37,123 bases of DNA from an uncultured Verrucomicrobiota bacterium (GCA_903916195.1 CAIWVP010000171.1:1-37123); one strand, 5' to 3'; positions 16,207 through 25,357 are shown, counted from the first letter of the stretch. Translations and numbers: made by a program. Notes: generated from the sequence alone by a model not told the origin.

Positions 16207-19083
16207 TCAACGCTTCCGCTGGGCGCGCTTCTTGGCCTCCAGCAACCGGCTTGCGGTGCCGGCTTGTTCCGCTGGAGGTTCCACGACGACGACCGGGGTC
16301 CCGCCGTCGTCCTTTCCTTGGACGGCAGACGGGGTGTCCGATGGAAGGGGAGACGCCTTCGGGTTGAACAGATCCGGTGACGGGAGGGGGGCCGGGGTGC
16401 TCGCGGCGCCGGCCGCGGTCCGGGTCCCGCGCACCTGCCCGCGGCGTGCGAGCAGCGGACCAAGCGATTCCTGCGCGGCGGTGGCGCGGCTGCCGTCCCC
16501 GAGCCCGAGTTGGACGCGGACCTTCTGCCACCAACGGCTCCATTCCTCCCGGTCGACGTCCACGCGGCGGACACCGACGTCCAGGACGAAGAGCACCACC
16601 AACAGCCGCAGCATGGCTTCCCAGAGATCGCGCGGCTGGAAGGTCTTGAGGCGGCCGAGCAGGAAGGGGTTGTCCACCGCCATGTCGAGCACCTTGCCTC
16701 CCCCGGCCTCGGCGAGCCGTCGTAGCAGGTCGAGGTTCGGCTCGGCGGCGTTGAACTCCGGCGAATAGTTCACGCTGGCGCCGAGGACCTGCGATCCGAC
16801 GAGCTTGCCGCCGCGGGTCTCCGTGAGGTTCAGCAGGTAGGCACCGACCTCTTTGGTCGGGAACTTCGCCTCGTAGCGACCGGGCCCCGTCTGCACCAGC
16901 GCGACGTCGACGCGCGCGCCCTTGGGGCTGACCACCGTCGTCCGGAGGTCGAGGAAGTTGCGGTAGTTCCCTTGTGCGTCGAGCGCCTCCACCGAGATGA
17001 CGCCCTGACCGTTCTCGACGGAGACCTCCGTGTTGAAATCCGCGGTGTCCACGCGGCGCAGGGCCCAGTTCGCCGTCTGCGACCAGAACTGCTGGAACTG
17101 GCCCCAGGCCATCCAGTCCTGCGCCCACTTGGGCCGCGCGTCGCTGGTGAAGGCCACCGCGCGCCCGAGGCCGAACTGCCAGTGCGCGAGGACCGGATCG
17201 CCCTTGTCGCTCACCAGCGGCACCTCCGCGCGCGGCTTGCTGGTCGTGGCGACGTAGCCGCGGAGGACCGGATAGGAACCTCCGCCGATGCCCCGGACCA
17301 GTTCGGTCGCCGCGGCGAGCTGCGGCTTGAACGGGTCCTCGATGATGGCCGATTTGAGGATGACCGCGGCTTCCTTGATGAAGATCTGCGGGAGTTGCGC
17401 GGCGGACTTCACGTCGTAGAAGCGACCGTTCCCCAGCTCCGCCATCTTGATCATCGTGGTCGGCTGGACGTGGCCGCCGATCATGACCGTGCTGACGGTG
17501 ATCTTGTGCGCCGCGAGGTCCTTCATCAGCGTGTCGCTGGGGGCGCCCGGGTCGCCGTCGCTGAAGACGATCAGGTGCTTGATGTTGGCCGTCGATCTTT
17601 GGAGAGCCTCATCGGCCAGCGTCATCAGGCCCTGGAAGCTCGGCAGGTCGCCCTGGTTCATCCCGGCGATGGCGGAGGCGAGCTTCCCCTTGTCGCGGAC
17701 CGGCTGGAGGTCGAACAGGGCCTTGTCCACGCCGTCCCAGAGCCACACGCCCATCTCGTCCTGCGGCCCGAGCGCGTCGAGCGCGGCGATGCCGATGTCG
17801 CGGGCGACCTGGTTGCCGTTGGCGAACTCCATGCCGTGCATCACCAGGCCGAGCGCGCCCTTCGGCAGGACCTTCTTGGAGCTCAGCTCCATGTCGAGCG
17901 GCAGCGCCTCCTCGAGAGGCGTGTGCCGGTAGCCGCCGGCGGCGAAGGACTGGTCGCCGCCGATCACGACGAGGCCGATGCCGAAATCCCGCACCGCGCT
18001 CTGCAACAGCTGCATCAGGTCGCGGCCGAGGTCGCCCGCCGCGATGTTGCTCAGCACGATCTCGTCGTAGCTCTGCATCTCGGCGAGGGTCGAGGGGACC
18101 TTGTCCGGCCCGACCAAGGAGACCTCGAGTTTCCCGCTGCCCAGCGCGGCCGCGAGCGTGCGGTCCTGTGCCGGGTCGGAGGACACGATGAGCACCCGCG
18201 GGTCGCCGCGCACCGAGACGAAGCTGCTCGCCTTGTTGTTCTGCGGGACCGTGTCGCCCTCGACCTCGACCTGCACGCTGTAGCCGTAGAAGCCCGCGTC
18301 CTTGAGCGTCTGCGGGAAGGTGAACAGGTTCTTGCCGGCCTCGAGCCGGACCTTCTGTTCGCCCAGCAGCTGGTCGTTGCGGAAGAGCCGGACCTTCGCC
18401 GCTTGCGCTTTGTCCGAGTTGGCGAAGATCTTCGCGTCGAACGTCTGGCCCTTCTTGATGTTCGCGGGCAGGCCCAGCTTCTGTACCGACACGTCGCCGG
18501 TGCGCTCGACGCCCAGCGGCACCACATCGAGCGACACACCGAGAGGTCTCGCGGCGAGCAGCGCGGCGATCGAGTCACCGATGTTCTCGTTGCCGTCGGA
18601 GAAGAGCACGAGCCGCTTCTGCCCGGCCTCGGGGAACGCCGCGGTCCCCAGCCGGATCGCGCCCGCGATATCGGTCCGCTCCCCGCCGACGACCGCCTGG
18701 ATCTTCTCCGCTTCGGCGACCTTGGTCACCGTGGTCTCGAGCGCGGCGTCCGTGCCGAACACGAGGAAGCCCGCGTTGTCCTGCGATTTCTTGGCCTTCG
18801 CCCACTTGTTGGCGGAATCGCGTGCCTGCTCCTGCTGCGGAGACGGGATCGAATCCGACCGGTCGAGCATGAAGAAGGTGTTCATGCCTTCCATCGGCTT
18901 CTTCCACTGCGCGCCGGCGATGCCGAGGACGAGCAGGGACAGGACGACCATCCGGATCATCGTCGACGTCCAGCGGCGCCAGTGTGTGAGCGACACGTCC
19001 GATCGCCAGGCCAGCCACAACGTCCACGCCGTGGCGGGGAGCAGCAGCGTGAGCAGGATCGGATGGGTGAAGGTGAAGCGCAC
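16207..19083 (-). CDS. Membrane-anchored VWA / glutamine-amidotransferase-like domain protein
   Basis: A 958-residue protein of the kind often annotated as VWA domain-containing, class I GATase-like. Two N-terminal membrane helices (about 7-26 and 42-58) are followed by a von Willebrand A domain with an intact MIDAS motif D74-R-S76-D-S78. A GATase-like flavodoxin fold (VRDFGIGLVVIGGDQSFAAGGY) follows, then a second VWA-like segment with LIVFSDGDPGAPSD. Another hydrophobic segment (LLVVLFVLDVGV) lies near residue 835, before a cytosolic Pro/Ala-rich tail. The start codon is GTG (19083), without a clear Shine-Dalgarno sequence. Such proteins often accompany MoxR ATPases, but none is in the window. 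The biochemical role is not known. Confidence 0.85.
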   Translation of the reverse strand: MRFTFTHPILLTLLLPATAWTLWLAWRSDVSLTHWRRWTSTMIRMVVLSLLVLGIAGAQWKKPMEGMNTFFMLDRSDSIPSPQQEQARDSANKWAKAKKSQDNAGFLVFGTDAALETTVTKVAEAEKIQAVVGGERTDIAGAIRLGTAAFPEAGQKRLVLFSDGNENIGDSIAALLAARPLGVSLDVVPLGVERTGDVSVQKLGLPANIKKGQTFDAKIFANSDKAQAAKVRLFRNDQLLGEQKVRLEAGKNLFTFPQTLKDAGFYGYSVQVEVEGDTVPQNNKASSFVSVRGDPRVLIVSSDPAQDRTLAAALGSGKLEVSLVGPDKVPSTLAEMQSYDEIVLSNIAAGDLGRDLMQLLQSAVRDFGIGLVVIGGDQSFAAGGYRHTPLEEALPLDMELSSKKVLPKGALGLVMHGMEFANGNQVARDIGIAALDALGPQDEMGVWLWDGVDKALFDLQPVRDKGKLASAIAGMNQGDLPSFQGLMTLADEALQRSTANIKHLIVFSDGDPGAPSDTLMKDLAAHKITVSTVMIGGHVQPTTMIKMAELGNGRFYDVKSAAQLPQIFIKEAAVILKSAIIEDPFKPQLAAATELVRGIGGGSYPVLRGYVATTSKPRAEVPLVSDKGDPVLAHWQFGLGRAVAFTSDARPKWAQDWMAWGQFQQFWSQTANWALRRVDTADFNTEVSVENGQGVISVEALDAQGNYRNFLDLRTTVVSPKGARVDVALVQTGPGRYEAKFPTKEVGAYLLNLTETRGGKLVGSQVLGASVNYSPEFNAAEPNLDLLRRLAEAGGGKVLDMAVDNPFLLGRLKTFQPRDLWEAMLRLLVVLFVLDVGVRRVDVDREEWSRWWQKVRVQLGLGDGSRATAAQESLGPLLARRGQVRGTRTAAGAASTPAPLPSPDLFNPKASPLPSDTPSAVQGKDDGGTPVVVVEPPAEQAGTASRLLEAKKRAQRKR

Positions 19084-19094
19084 GGGTGGGGGCG

Positions 19095-19217
19095 GTGACC
19101 AGTAGGTCAGTGGTCAGTGGGTCAGTGCTCCGAGGGGCGTCGTCGGGTGGCGAGATCGGTGCTGGGCAGCGAGATCCATCGTTCGCGACTGTTCACTGTT
19201 AACTGATCACTGGTCAC
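19095..19217. repeat. Heptad-repeat inverted element, copy 2
   Basis: Left arm 19095-19131: GTGACCA, GTAGGTCA, GTGGTCA, GTGGGTCA, GTGCTCC. Right arm 19190-19217: TGTTCAC, TGTTAAC, TGATCAC, TGGTCAC. The outermost units GTGACCA and TGGTCAC are perfect reverse complements, as in copy 1. The element lies between two minus-strand genes; its last heptad contains the stop codon of the permease/NHL gene, and its left edge is 12 bp from the GTG start of the VWA gene. Confidence 0.88.
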
Positions 19218-21655
19218 TTCCTTGTCCTCAGCAGCTTCTGCACCCGGTGGTTCTGGGAATCGGCGACGTAGAGGTCGCCCTTCGAATCGAGCGCCACGGC
19301 CCACGGGTTCGCGAACCGGCCCGGTGCCGCCCCGGGACCGCCGATGGTCTCGACGAGCCGGTCCTGCGCGTCGAAAAGGCTCACGCGGCTGTTGCCGAAT
19401 TCACACACGAACTGGAGTCCTTGGGCATCCACGCGGATATCGTACGGGTAGCTGAGAGCACCGGCAGTTGACCCCGCCCGGCCGTGCGTCCGCAAGAACT
19501 TGCCGTCCGCATCGAAGACCTGGATCCGATGGTTGCACGAGTCGGCCACGAAGACCTCGTCGCGCGGACCGATGCCCAGCCCCTCCGCCCGGTTGAATTC
19601 TCCTGCCGCCAACCCCGGGGCACCCCACACCTGCAGGAACGCCGGCGGAGGGAGCGTCGCGCCCGGGGAGTCCGGAGGTGTCGCGGTCTTGGATCCGTGC
19701 AGCGGTCCGAACCGTTGCACGCGGTCCACGACGGTGTACTCGCTCACATAGAACTCGCCGCGCGAGCTCACCGCGATCCCGCGCGGCAGGATGAAGCGGC
19801 CCGCCTCCGTGCCTTTCACGCCCCATCGGGCCACCAGCTTGCCCTCCGGCGTGAAATGGTTCACCCGCATGTAGTGCGGCTCGACGACGATGATGTTGCC
19901 GGCCGGGTCGAGACCCATGCCCTTCGGTTTGCCGAGATCGGTCTGCGGCATCTGCCACTGGAGCAACCAACGTCCGTCCGGGCTGAACTTCTGGATCCGG
20001 CCGGTGATGTCGGCGACGTAGAGGTTGTCGTCCCGGTCGCAGACGAGCGACCGCGGTTTGTTGAACTGCCCCGGCGCCACGCCGCGCGTGCCGATGACCT
20101 GCACGGCGGAGAAGATCCGGGAGTCGATCGGCGTGGTGTCGGAAGCGGGCCCCTGCGAACAACCGCAGAAGGTGCCGGCGGCGAGTCCAATGGCCCCGAG
20201 AGCCGGCCCGGTTCCAAACCGCGTGGAACGTCGGACGTCGAGCTTCCGCCAAACGTACCCAACCGCCAACGGCGCCATCGCCAGGCCGAGCATGACCACG
20301 CAAAGGGCGTTCACCTGCGCCGCATGGCCGTAGTGGAGCAGGTTGAAGATGCGCAGCGCGAGCGTCTCGCCACCAGGCGGCTGGATGAGCACCACGGTCT
20401 CCACATCCCAGAGGCAGAGCAGATAGACGGCGTACCACGCCGCCGCGACACCCCCGCGCATCTGCGGCCAAAGCACGTCCTTGAACACGCGCCAACGCCC
20501 GGCCCCCGCCGACCGCGCGGCGTCCGCGAGCTCCGTGTCGATCGAAGCCGCGGCCTGCCGGACCAAGGCCCGGGCCGGCGCAAAGTGACGCACCGCCAAC
20601 GACGTCAGCACGATGCCGGTCGAGTGGTAGAGGCCGTCCAGCACGGGCCGGTTGAACACCCAGATCAGCGCGACCCCGAGTACGACGCCCGGAAGCAGGA
20701 AGACGATCCAACCGGCGCCAGCGACAGCCGTCCCGAGCCGGCGGACGAGGCGAGAGGACCCGGGACCCGGGCCGTCGGCCATCCGGCCCGCGGATATCAA
20801 GGACAACGCCGTCAGCAACGTCGCCGTGCCGGCCGCGGCGACCACCGAGTTGGTGAGTGCGTTGCCGCCGGCATCGATCGCTCCTGGAAGCTCGGTCCAG
20901 GTGCGCTTCGCGAACGACAGCTTCGCCAGCGGCAAACCGAGCCCCACCGCGGTCCAGAGCACCGTGACCACCGCCGCGACCGGCTGCCAACCGCCGAGCT
21001 GCCGGGCCAGCAGGTCGGTATCGACGGCGGGACGACGGCGCAGCCACATCAGGTCACGGCCGCGCATCAGCACGAGCAGGGCGAGCGGCAGGAGGAGCAG
21101 CGGCCACGCGGCCCGCAGCGCGCCCGGGGTGTCGAACTGTGTGTTGAAGCGGATCCAGAACTCCTCGGTGAAAACGCGCACCTGGAACAGCGTGGGCACC
21201 GTGAAGTTCGCGAGGGCGAGCGCGAGCGTCGTGACCGCGGAGATGCCCAGTTCGCCGGACGCGGCCGGCAACAGCAACCGTCGGACGAGCCTTCCACCGC
21301 GCATGAGGGGCTCGGCTTCCAGATGCTCGGTCCGGAGCTTCGACCACGCTCCGAGGACGAGGAACGTCGTGATCGGCCAGAGCAAGGTCGCGAGCACCCA
21401 GGCGGTCATCGGCAGCGAACGGAGAGCGACCGTTTCCGGCGACCCGGTCGCCCGCCAATCCGCGGTCAGGTCGAGCCAGGCGTTGGCTGCGAGGAAGGGC
21501 GGCATCGCCAGGCTCGCCGCGGCGCAGGCCAGGACCGTGCCGCGCCAGCGTGCGCTCGCGGCCGCGGCCATCGCGATCGCGAAGCCGGCGCCGAGCGCCA
21601 GCACCGTCGCGCCGGTCCCGACACCGAGCGAATGGATGAGGAGCGTCCAGCTCAT
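19214..21655 (-). CDS. ABC transporter permease fused to an NHL-repeat beta-propeller
   Basis: An 813-residue protein in one uninterrupted frame. Residues 1 to about 470 are a two-domain importer permease of the iron/thiamine/sulfate type, with about 12 membrane helices and two cytoplasmic coupling loops; the second, ADAARSAGAGRWRVFKDVLWPQM, is a good EAA motif. A further hydrophobic stretch ending GLAAGTFCGCSQG (about 480-500) looks like a degenerate lipoprotein signal. Residues about 510-813 are NHL repeats (FNKPRSLVCDRDDNLYVADITGRIQKF, YPYDIRVDAQGLQFVCEFGNSRV, FANPWAVALDSKGDLYVADSQNHRVQKL). The start at ATG 21655 overlaps the binding-protein stop (ATGA). No ATPase gene is adjacent. It looks like two formerly separate proteins joined; the propeller would sit outside the membrane and could bind a ligand. 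Confidence 0.82.
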   Translation of the reverse strand: MSWTLLIHSLGVGTGATVLALGAGFAIAMAAAASARWRGTVLACAAASLAMPPFLAANAWLDLTADWRATGSPETVALRSLPMTAWVLATLLWPITTFLVLGAWSKLRTEHLEAEPLMRGGRLVRRLLLPAASGELGISAVTTLALALANFTVPTLFQVRVFTEEFWIRFNTQFDTPGALRAAWPLLLLPLALLVLMRGRDLMWLRRRPAVDTDLLARQLGGWQPVAAVVTVLWTAVGLGLPLAKLSFAKRTWTELPGAIDAGGNALTNSVVAAAGTATLLTALSLISAGRMADGPGPGSSRLVRRLGTAVAGAGWIVFLLPGVVLGVALIWVFNRPVLDGLYHSTGIVLTSLAVRHFAPARALVRQAAASIDTELADAARSAGAGRWRVFKDVLWPQMRGGVAAAWYAVYLLCLWDVETVVLIQPPGGETLALRIFNLLHYGHAAQVNALCVVMLGLAMAPLAVGYVWRKLDVRRSTRFGTGPALGAIGLAAGTFCGCSQGPASDTTPIDSRIFSAVQVIGTRGVAPGQFNKPRSLVCDRDDNLYVADITGRIQKFSPDGRWLLQWQMPQTDLGKPKGMGLDPAGNIIVVEPHYMRVNHFTPEGKLVARWGVKGTEAGRFILPRGIAVSSRGEFYVSEYTVVDRVQRFGPLHGSKTATPPDSPGATLPPPAFLQVWGAPGLAAGEFNRAEGLGIGPRDEVFVADSCNHRIQVFDADGKFLRTHGRAGSTAGALSYPYDIRVDAQGLQFVCEFGNSRVSLFDAQDRLVETIGGPGAAPGRFANPWAVALDSKGDLYVADSQNHRVQKLLRTRK

Positions 21656-22713
21656 CGGCGGAAGATCTCCTGGAGCCGGGCGGTGCTCCGGTCGAGTTCG
21701 CGCAGCAACACCGGCCAATCTGGCTGCAGCGTCGCTTCGTCCGCCGCTCCGTCCTCCAGCGCTGCGACGGCGACCAGTTCCGCGCGCACCTCCGGAGACG
21801 TGAGGTGATCGGACAACCTCTGGGCCGCCTCCGGATGCGGGGCGCCGCGGACGATGCCGACGGTGTTCGGGATGGTCAGCATCTCCGGTGAGACGGGCAG
21901 CGCCGCCACGGAGAATCCTTCGCGCCGACCCGCCCCGATGTCGTCCGAATCGGTGAGCCCGATCCACGCCTCTCCGCGCGCGACGCGGCGGACGACCTGC
22001 GAGTTGCCTTCTTCCAGGAAAGGCCGGTTCGCCGCGAGCGCCCGGCACCACGTCGTCCAGTTGCTTTCGCCCCAATGCTGACGCAACGCGTGGAGGTGCG
22101 TGGCGGTCGTGCCGAACAGCGGGAACGCGAGCGAGACCTTGCCGCGCCAACGCGAGTTCGTGAGTTCGAGAAGCGAGGCGGGTGGAGTGATCGGTGGACC
22201 CTTGGCCGGTGGATCGATGACGATCGTGCCGCCTTGTCCCGCTGGCTCCAGATCCACGGAGGACGGATCTCCGACCCGCCGTGTGTCCACCACCAGCCGT
22301 CGGGTGCGCCGGCCGAACGCCGTCCAGCCGTCCGGCTCGCGGAAGATCCCGGCCGCGGCGAGCTGGCGCGTGCGGAATTCTTCGTTGCCCCAGAAGACAT
22401 CGCAGGCCGGATGGCTGCGCTCCGCGAGCAAACGGTTGGCCAGGCCGACGGTCTTGACCGCCTCGCTGTCGAACACCGCCTTCACCCGGATGCCGGTCCG
22501 CCGGGTGAACTCGGCGAGGATGGGCTCCGCGAAGACCTGGTCCTGCGCGCAGTAGAGGATGACCTCGGAGGCCGGCTGGCCGGCGGACCGATGCAGCAGC
22601 AACGACACCCCACCTGCGATGGCTACGATGGTCGCGATAGCGACCGCCACGGATGCGGAAAGTCTCCACGGATCCCGCTCACGGGTGTCGGAAGCCTGTC
22701 GGTTCGCGGGCAT
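21652..22713 (-). CDS. Extracellular solute-binding protein of an iron-type ABC importer
   Basis: A 353-residue protein from ATG 22713 (alternative 22770). An N-terminal hydrophobic anchor SASVAVAIATIVAIAGGVSLLL is followed by SEVILYCAQDQVFAEPILAEFTRRTGIRVKAVFDSEA, the start of FbpA/ThiB-type periplasmic binding proteins. Later blocks VFWGNEEF and GEAWIGLTDSDDI fit the same family. It delivers a small ligand, perhaps an iron chelate or thiamine-like compound, to the permease encoded directly downstream with a 4-bp overlap. The ligand cannot be read from sequence. AAAGG lies about 9 nt upstream of the chosen ATG. Confidence 0.85.
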   Translation of the reverse strand: MPANRQASDTRERDPWRLSASVAVAIATIVAIAGGVSLLLHRSAGQPASEVILYCAQDQVFAEPILAEFTRRTGIRVKAVFDSEAVKTVGLANRLLAERSHPACDVFWGNEEFRTRQLAAAGIFREPDGWTAFGRRTRRLVVDTRRVGDPSSVDLEPAGQGGTIVIDPPAKGPPITPPASLLELTNSRWRGKVSLAFPLFGTTATHLHALRQHWGESNWTTWCRALAANRPFLEEGNSQVVRRVARGEAWIGLTDSDDIGAGRREGFSVAALPVSPEMLTIPNTVGIVRGAPHPEAAQRLSDHLTSPEVRAELVAVAALEDGAADEATLQPDWPVLLRELDRSTARLQEIFRR

Positions 22714-23209
22714 CAACGTGGCCTTTGTGTTTCGAAAGGGATCCAATCGGGCTGCGGATCGATGTCCCATGCCCGTCCATCAGCAAGGCAAGCGCAGCAG
22801 CGGACGGTGGCCATCACCGGGCACTCACGCGGGCCGATGTCGCGTCGTTGGTTGACGACGGAAGATAAGCCGGTCGGACCCGGCGCGGATCCCGGCCACC
22901 CATCGCATGCCGTGGATCGCCACCTCCGGATCGGCCGATACGGCAGGCGTGGTGGACTTCATGGAAAGAATCTGTCAGCGGTGTTGACGGGCGTCAACGA
23001 ACCCGTTGGAAGCGCGTTGTCGGGAATGGGTCTGCCTTGGTTTTCGGACCGGTTTGGCGGGATGCGACAGATCGGACTGCCTGGGATCCGAGATGGACCG
23101 GTGGTCGAAGTCGGTGTGGAGGCGCCCTCGCCGTCATCGGCGGATGCCGCGTTCGATGGATGTGCCCCTTCCAAGGAGGTCGATATCGATCCGCCGGACG
23201 AGGCCGACG
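22714..23209. other. Gene-poor 0.5-kb region between the binding protein and mutM
   Basis: No open frame here shows a recognisable domain or a ribosome-binding site. It must hold the promoter of the binding-protein operon on the minus strand. The only structured site I see is the short palindrome at 22983-22998. Confidence 0.5.
22983..22998. promoter_or_regulatory. Perfect palindrome, possible operator
   Basis: GTTGACG and CGTCAAC are exact reverse complements separated by GG. The size and symmetry fit a dimeric repressor site, and TTGACG inside it could also act as a -35. It lies 270 bp upstream of the binding-protein start and 248 bp upstream of mutM. Confidence 0.35.
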
Positions 23210-23237
23210 TTGCGCGTCCTCGGCACCGACCTACCGT
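23210..23237 (+). promoter_or_regulatory. Candidate leaderless promoter of mutM
   Basis: TTGCGC (23210-23215), a 16-bp spacer and TACCGT (23232-23237) end 8 nt before ATG 23246. The bases between (CGCGACCC) contain no Shine-Dalgarno sequence. Confidence 0.4.
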
Positions 23238-23245
23238 CGCGACCC

Positions 23246-24106
23246 ATGCCGGAACTGCCCGAAGTCGAAGTCCTCGTCCGCCATCTGGATCCGCTGCTCC
23301 AAGGGAAACAGATCCGCGGCGTGGCGGTCGGGCGCGCGAAGATCGTGCGGCCGGAGACTTCCGCGACCTTGGCCGACCGGCTCGTCGGCGCGACGTTCGG
23401 CGCGACGACGCGGCGGGCGAAGTATCTGCTCTTCGAACTGCGCCACGGGAAGGCCGCGGACCCGTTCTCCTTGGTTGGGCATCTCGGCATGACCGGACGG
23501 ATGTTCCTCCAACCCGCCGCCGCTCCGCTGCCCAAGCACACCGCGGTGTCGCTCGACCTCGGCGAGCAACGCTTCGTGTTCGAGGACCCGCGATGTTTCG
23601 GCCGCTTCAACCTGGATCTGGCGTCGCTGGCCGAGCTCGGTCCGGAGCCGTTGTCGGACGACTTCACCGTCGATGCCTTCTCCGTGGCGCTCGGGCGCTC
23701 GTCCCAGGCGGTGAAGGTGAAGCTGCTGGACCAGTCGCTGGTCGCCGGCATCGGCAACATCTACGCGAGCGAGGCGCTGTTCCGTGCCGGGATCTCGCCG
23801 TTGCGCGGTGCCCGGTCGCTCCGGCGCGATGAGATCGGCCGCTTGCTCGACCGGATCCGGGAGGTCCTGGCCGACGCGATCCGCTTCGGCGGCTCGGTGC
23901 CGCTGGATTGGAGCGGGGAAGGGAAGGGCGACGCGCTGTTCTACTACGGCGCGAAGGAGACGGGACCGGCCACACGGTCGGCGGAGGAGCGCTTCGCGGT
24001 CTACGGACGCGACGGCGAGCCGTGCACGCGGTGTGCCGGGAAGGTGGTGCGCTGCGTGCAGGCTGCGCGGAGCACCTTCCATTGTCCCGGCTGCCAGCCC
24101 GCCTGA
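23246..24106 (+). CDS. mutM: Formamidopyrimidine-DNA glycosylase (Fpg)
   Basis: A 286-residue base-excision repair enzyme that removes 8-oxoguanine and formamidopyrimidines and cuts the abasic strand. The start is certain, because the catalytic proline must become residue 1 after Met removal: MPELPEVEVLVRHL, with the catalytic glutamate next to it. The LVGHLGMTGRM strand with the conserved His-Leu-Gly-Met, the GIGNIYASEALFRAGI helix-two-turn-helix block, and a C-terminal zinc finger (CTRC...CPGC, with CVQAARSTFHCPGC) are all present. It is close to the usual length of about 270-290. It is followed by the MFS gene on the other strand, 21 bp away. Confidence 0.97.
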   Translation: MPELPEVEVLVRHLDPLLQGKQIRGVAVGRAKIVRPETSATLADRLVGATFGATTRRAKYLLFELRHGKAADPFSLVGHLGMTGRMFLQPAAAPLPKHTAVSLDLGEQRFVFEDPRCFGRFNLDLASLAELGPEPLSDDFTVDAFSVALGRSSQAVKVKLLDQSLVAGIGNIYASEALFRAGISPLRGARSLRRDEIGRLLDRIREVLADAIRFGGSVPLDWSGEGKGDALFYYGAKETGPATRSAEERFAVYGRDGEPCTRCAGKVVRCVQAARSTFHCPGCQPA

Positions 24107-24127
24107 GCGGGTCTCCGGCCGCGGGTA

Positions 24128-25357
24128 TCAGTCGACGACTTCTTCGGTGACCACCTCGCCTTTGCGCTTGGCGCGGTTCCGGCCGATCTCGGGCAGCAGC
24201 AGCAGCGTGGAGACGATGATCATCCCGGCGCTGGCCCAACCGAGCGACGCGAGCGGATAACGTTGCACGAGCTGGAAGGCGACGAGCGGCGCCGCGACGC
24301 CGCGGACGCCGGTGAGGAACGTGTGCACGCCCATGTAATCCGCGACGCGTCCGGGCGGAGCGAATTTCGTCACCCAAAGGCCCCACGCGACGTCGCCGCC
24401 CGCGTTCGAGATCCCGTAGATGATGGCGCCGACGACCAGGCCGGTCGTGGTGTCGCTGGTGAAGAAGGCGAGGATGCCCAGCGCGAAGCCGACGTTCAGC
24501 GTGGTGCGCAGCGCGAAGAAATCCATGCGGTCGAAGAGCCGGCCCCAGACCGGGTTCATCACCAGGCGCGCAAGGTTCGGGACGACGCCGGTGAGGAAGG
24601 CGATCTCGGCGGCGGACCGCGCGAGCCCGTGGCGAGGATTGCCCAGGAACTCCACGCGCATCGGCAGCATCATCAGGTTCGCGAACCCCATGAACATCCA
24701 CACGATGAGCGTCTGGCGGAACACGCGGTCCTCGCGCACGAAGCGCATGGCGTGCAGCGGATGCGCCGCACCGTCGTCGTGCAGCGGACGGCTGGGGATG
24801 CGACGGGCGCACCAGGAGGCCACGGCGAAGGCCGCGCCGAAGGTCAGCAGCAGCGCCGGGAACGCGTCGGGCCGCCAGTCGAGGAGACGTCCCCCGGCCC
24901 ACGCGGAGAGCATCGCGCCGGCGATGCGGAGCGTGAAGGCGCGCGCGTAGAGCTTGCCCCGCATGTCGGCGGGGTAGTTGGCGTGGTAGGTCTCCGTCAT
25001 CAGCGGGATGACCGCGGAACTGAGCGTCATCGCCACCACGCACAGGGGCACGTAGATCCAGAGCACCGGTGCCGCGGCCATCAGGACGAAGCACGCGGCG
25101 CCGATCGCGAAGAGGCGCGAGACGCCGAGCGTCGCCGGCCAGCGCAGCCGTTGCACGAGCGTGACCGCGACGGGTGACAGCAGCAGGCCGACGCTTCCCG
25201 CGGCGGCGATGAAGGACTTCGGCAGCGGACCCGCATGGAAGTGCTTCACCGCGATGAGCAGCAGGAAGGTGTTCGCGGCCGATTCCAGGATCCCGGCGCA
25301 GAACATCCGTCCCGAGTCGAAACGGAACGTGGTGCGGGCGCGGTCGGCGGGCGACAT
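24128..25357 (-). CDS. Major facilitator superfamily transporter
   Basis: A 409-residue integral membrane protein with 11-12 hydrophobic segments. Family-like features include GKLYARAFTLRIAGAMLSAWAGGRLLDWRPDAFPALLL in the middle and LVMNPVWGRLFDRMDFFALR, an MFS loop motif, in the second half. The C-terminus is charged (NRAKRKGEVVTEEVVD) and cytosolic. I start it at ATG 25357 (MSPADRARTTFRFDSGRMFCAGILES), because the longer open frame upstream to 25612 encodes Pro/Gly/His-rich non-membrane sequence and overlaps the cysK start region. The transported substrate is unknown. It is divergent from cysK. Confidence 0.85.
   Translation of the reverse strand: MSPADRARTTFRFDSGRMFCAGILESAANTFLLLIAVKHFHAGPLPKSFIAAAGSVGLLLSPVAVTLVQRLRWPATLGVSRLFAIGAACFVLMAAAPVLWIYVPLCVVAMTLSSAVIPLMTETYHANYPADMRGKLYARAFTLRIAGAMLSAWAGGRLLDWRPDAFPALLLTFGAAFAVASWCARRIPSRPLHDDGAAHPLHAMRFVREDRVFRQTLIVWMFMGFANLMMLPMRVEFLGNPRHGLARSAAEIAFLTGVVPNLARLVMNPVWGRLFDRMDFFALRTTLNVGFALGILAFFTSDTTTGLVVGAIIYGISNAGGDVAWGLWVTKFAPPGRVADYMGVHTFLTGVRGVAAPLVAFQLVQRYPLASLGWASAGMIIVSTLLLLPEIGRNRAKRKGEVVTEEVVD

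Noticed and set aside
16972-19098. A 708-codon plus-strand open frame
   Set aside because: It is antisense to the VWA gene, which has an intact MIDAS motif and membrane helices. The translation is a His/Arg/Glu/Asp-rich shadow.
21656-22669. A long N-terminal extension of the permease frame
   Set aside because: This part overlaps the binding-protein gene in another frame and is Arg/Gly-rich. The permease starts at ATG 21655 with a 4-bp overlap.
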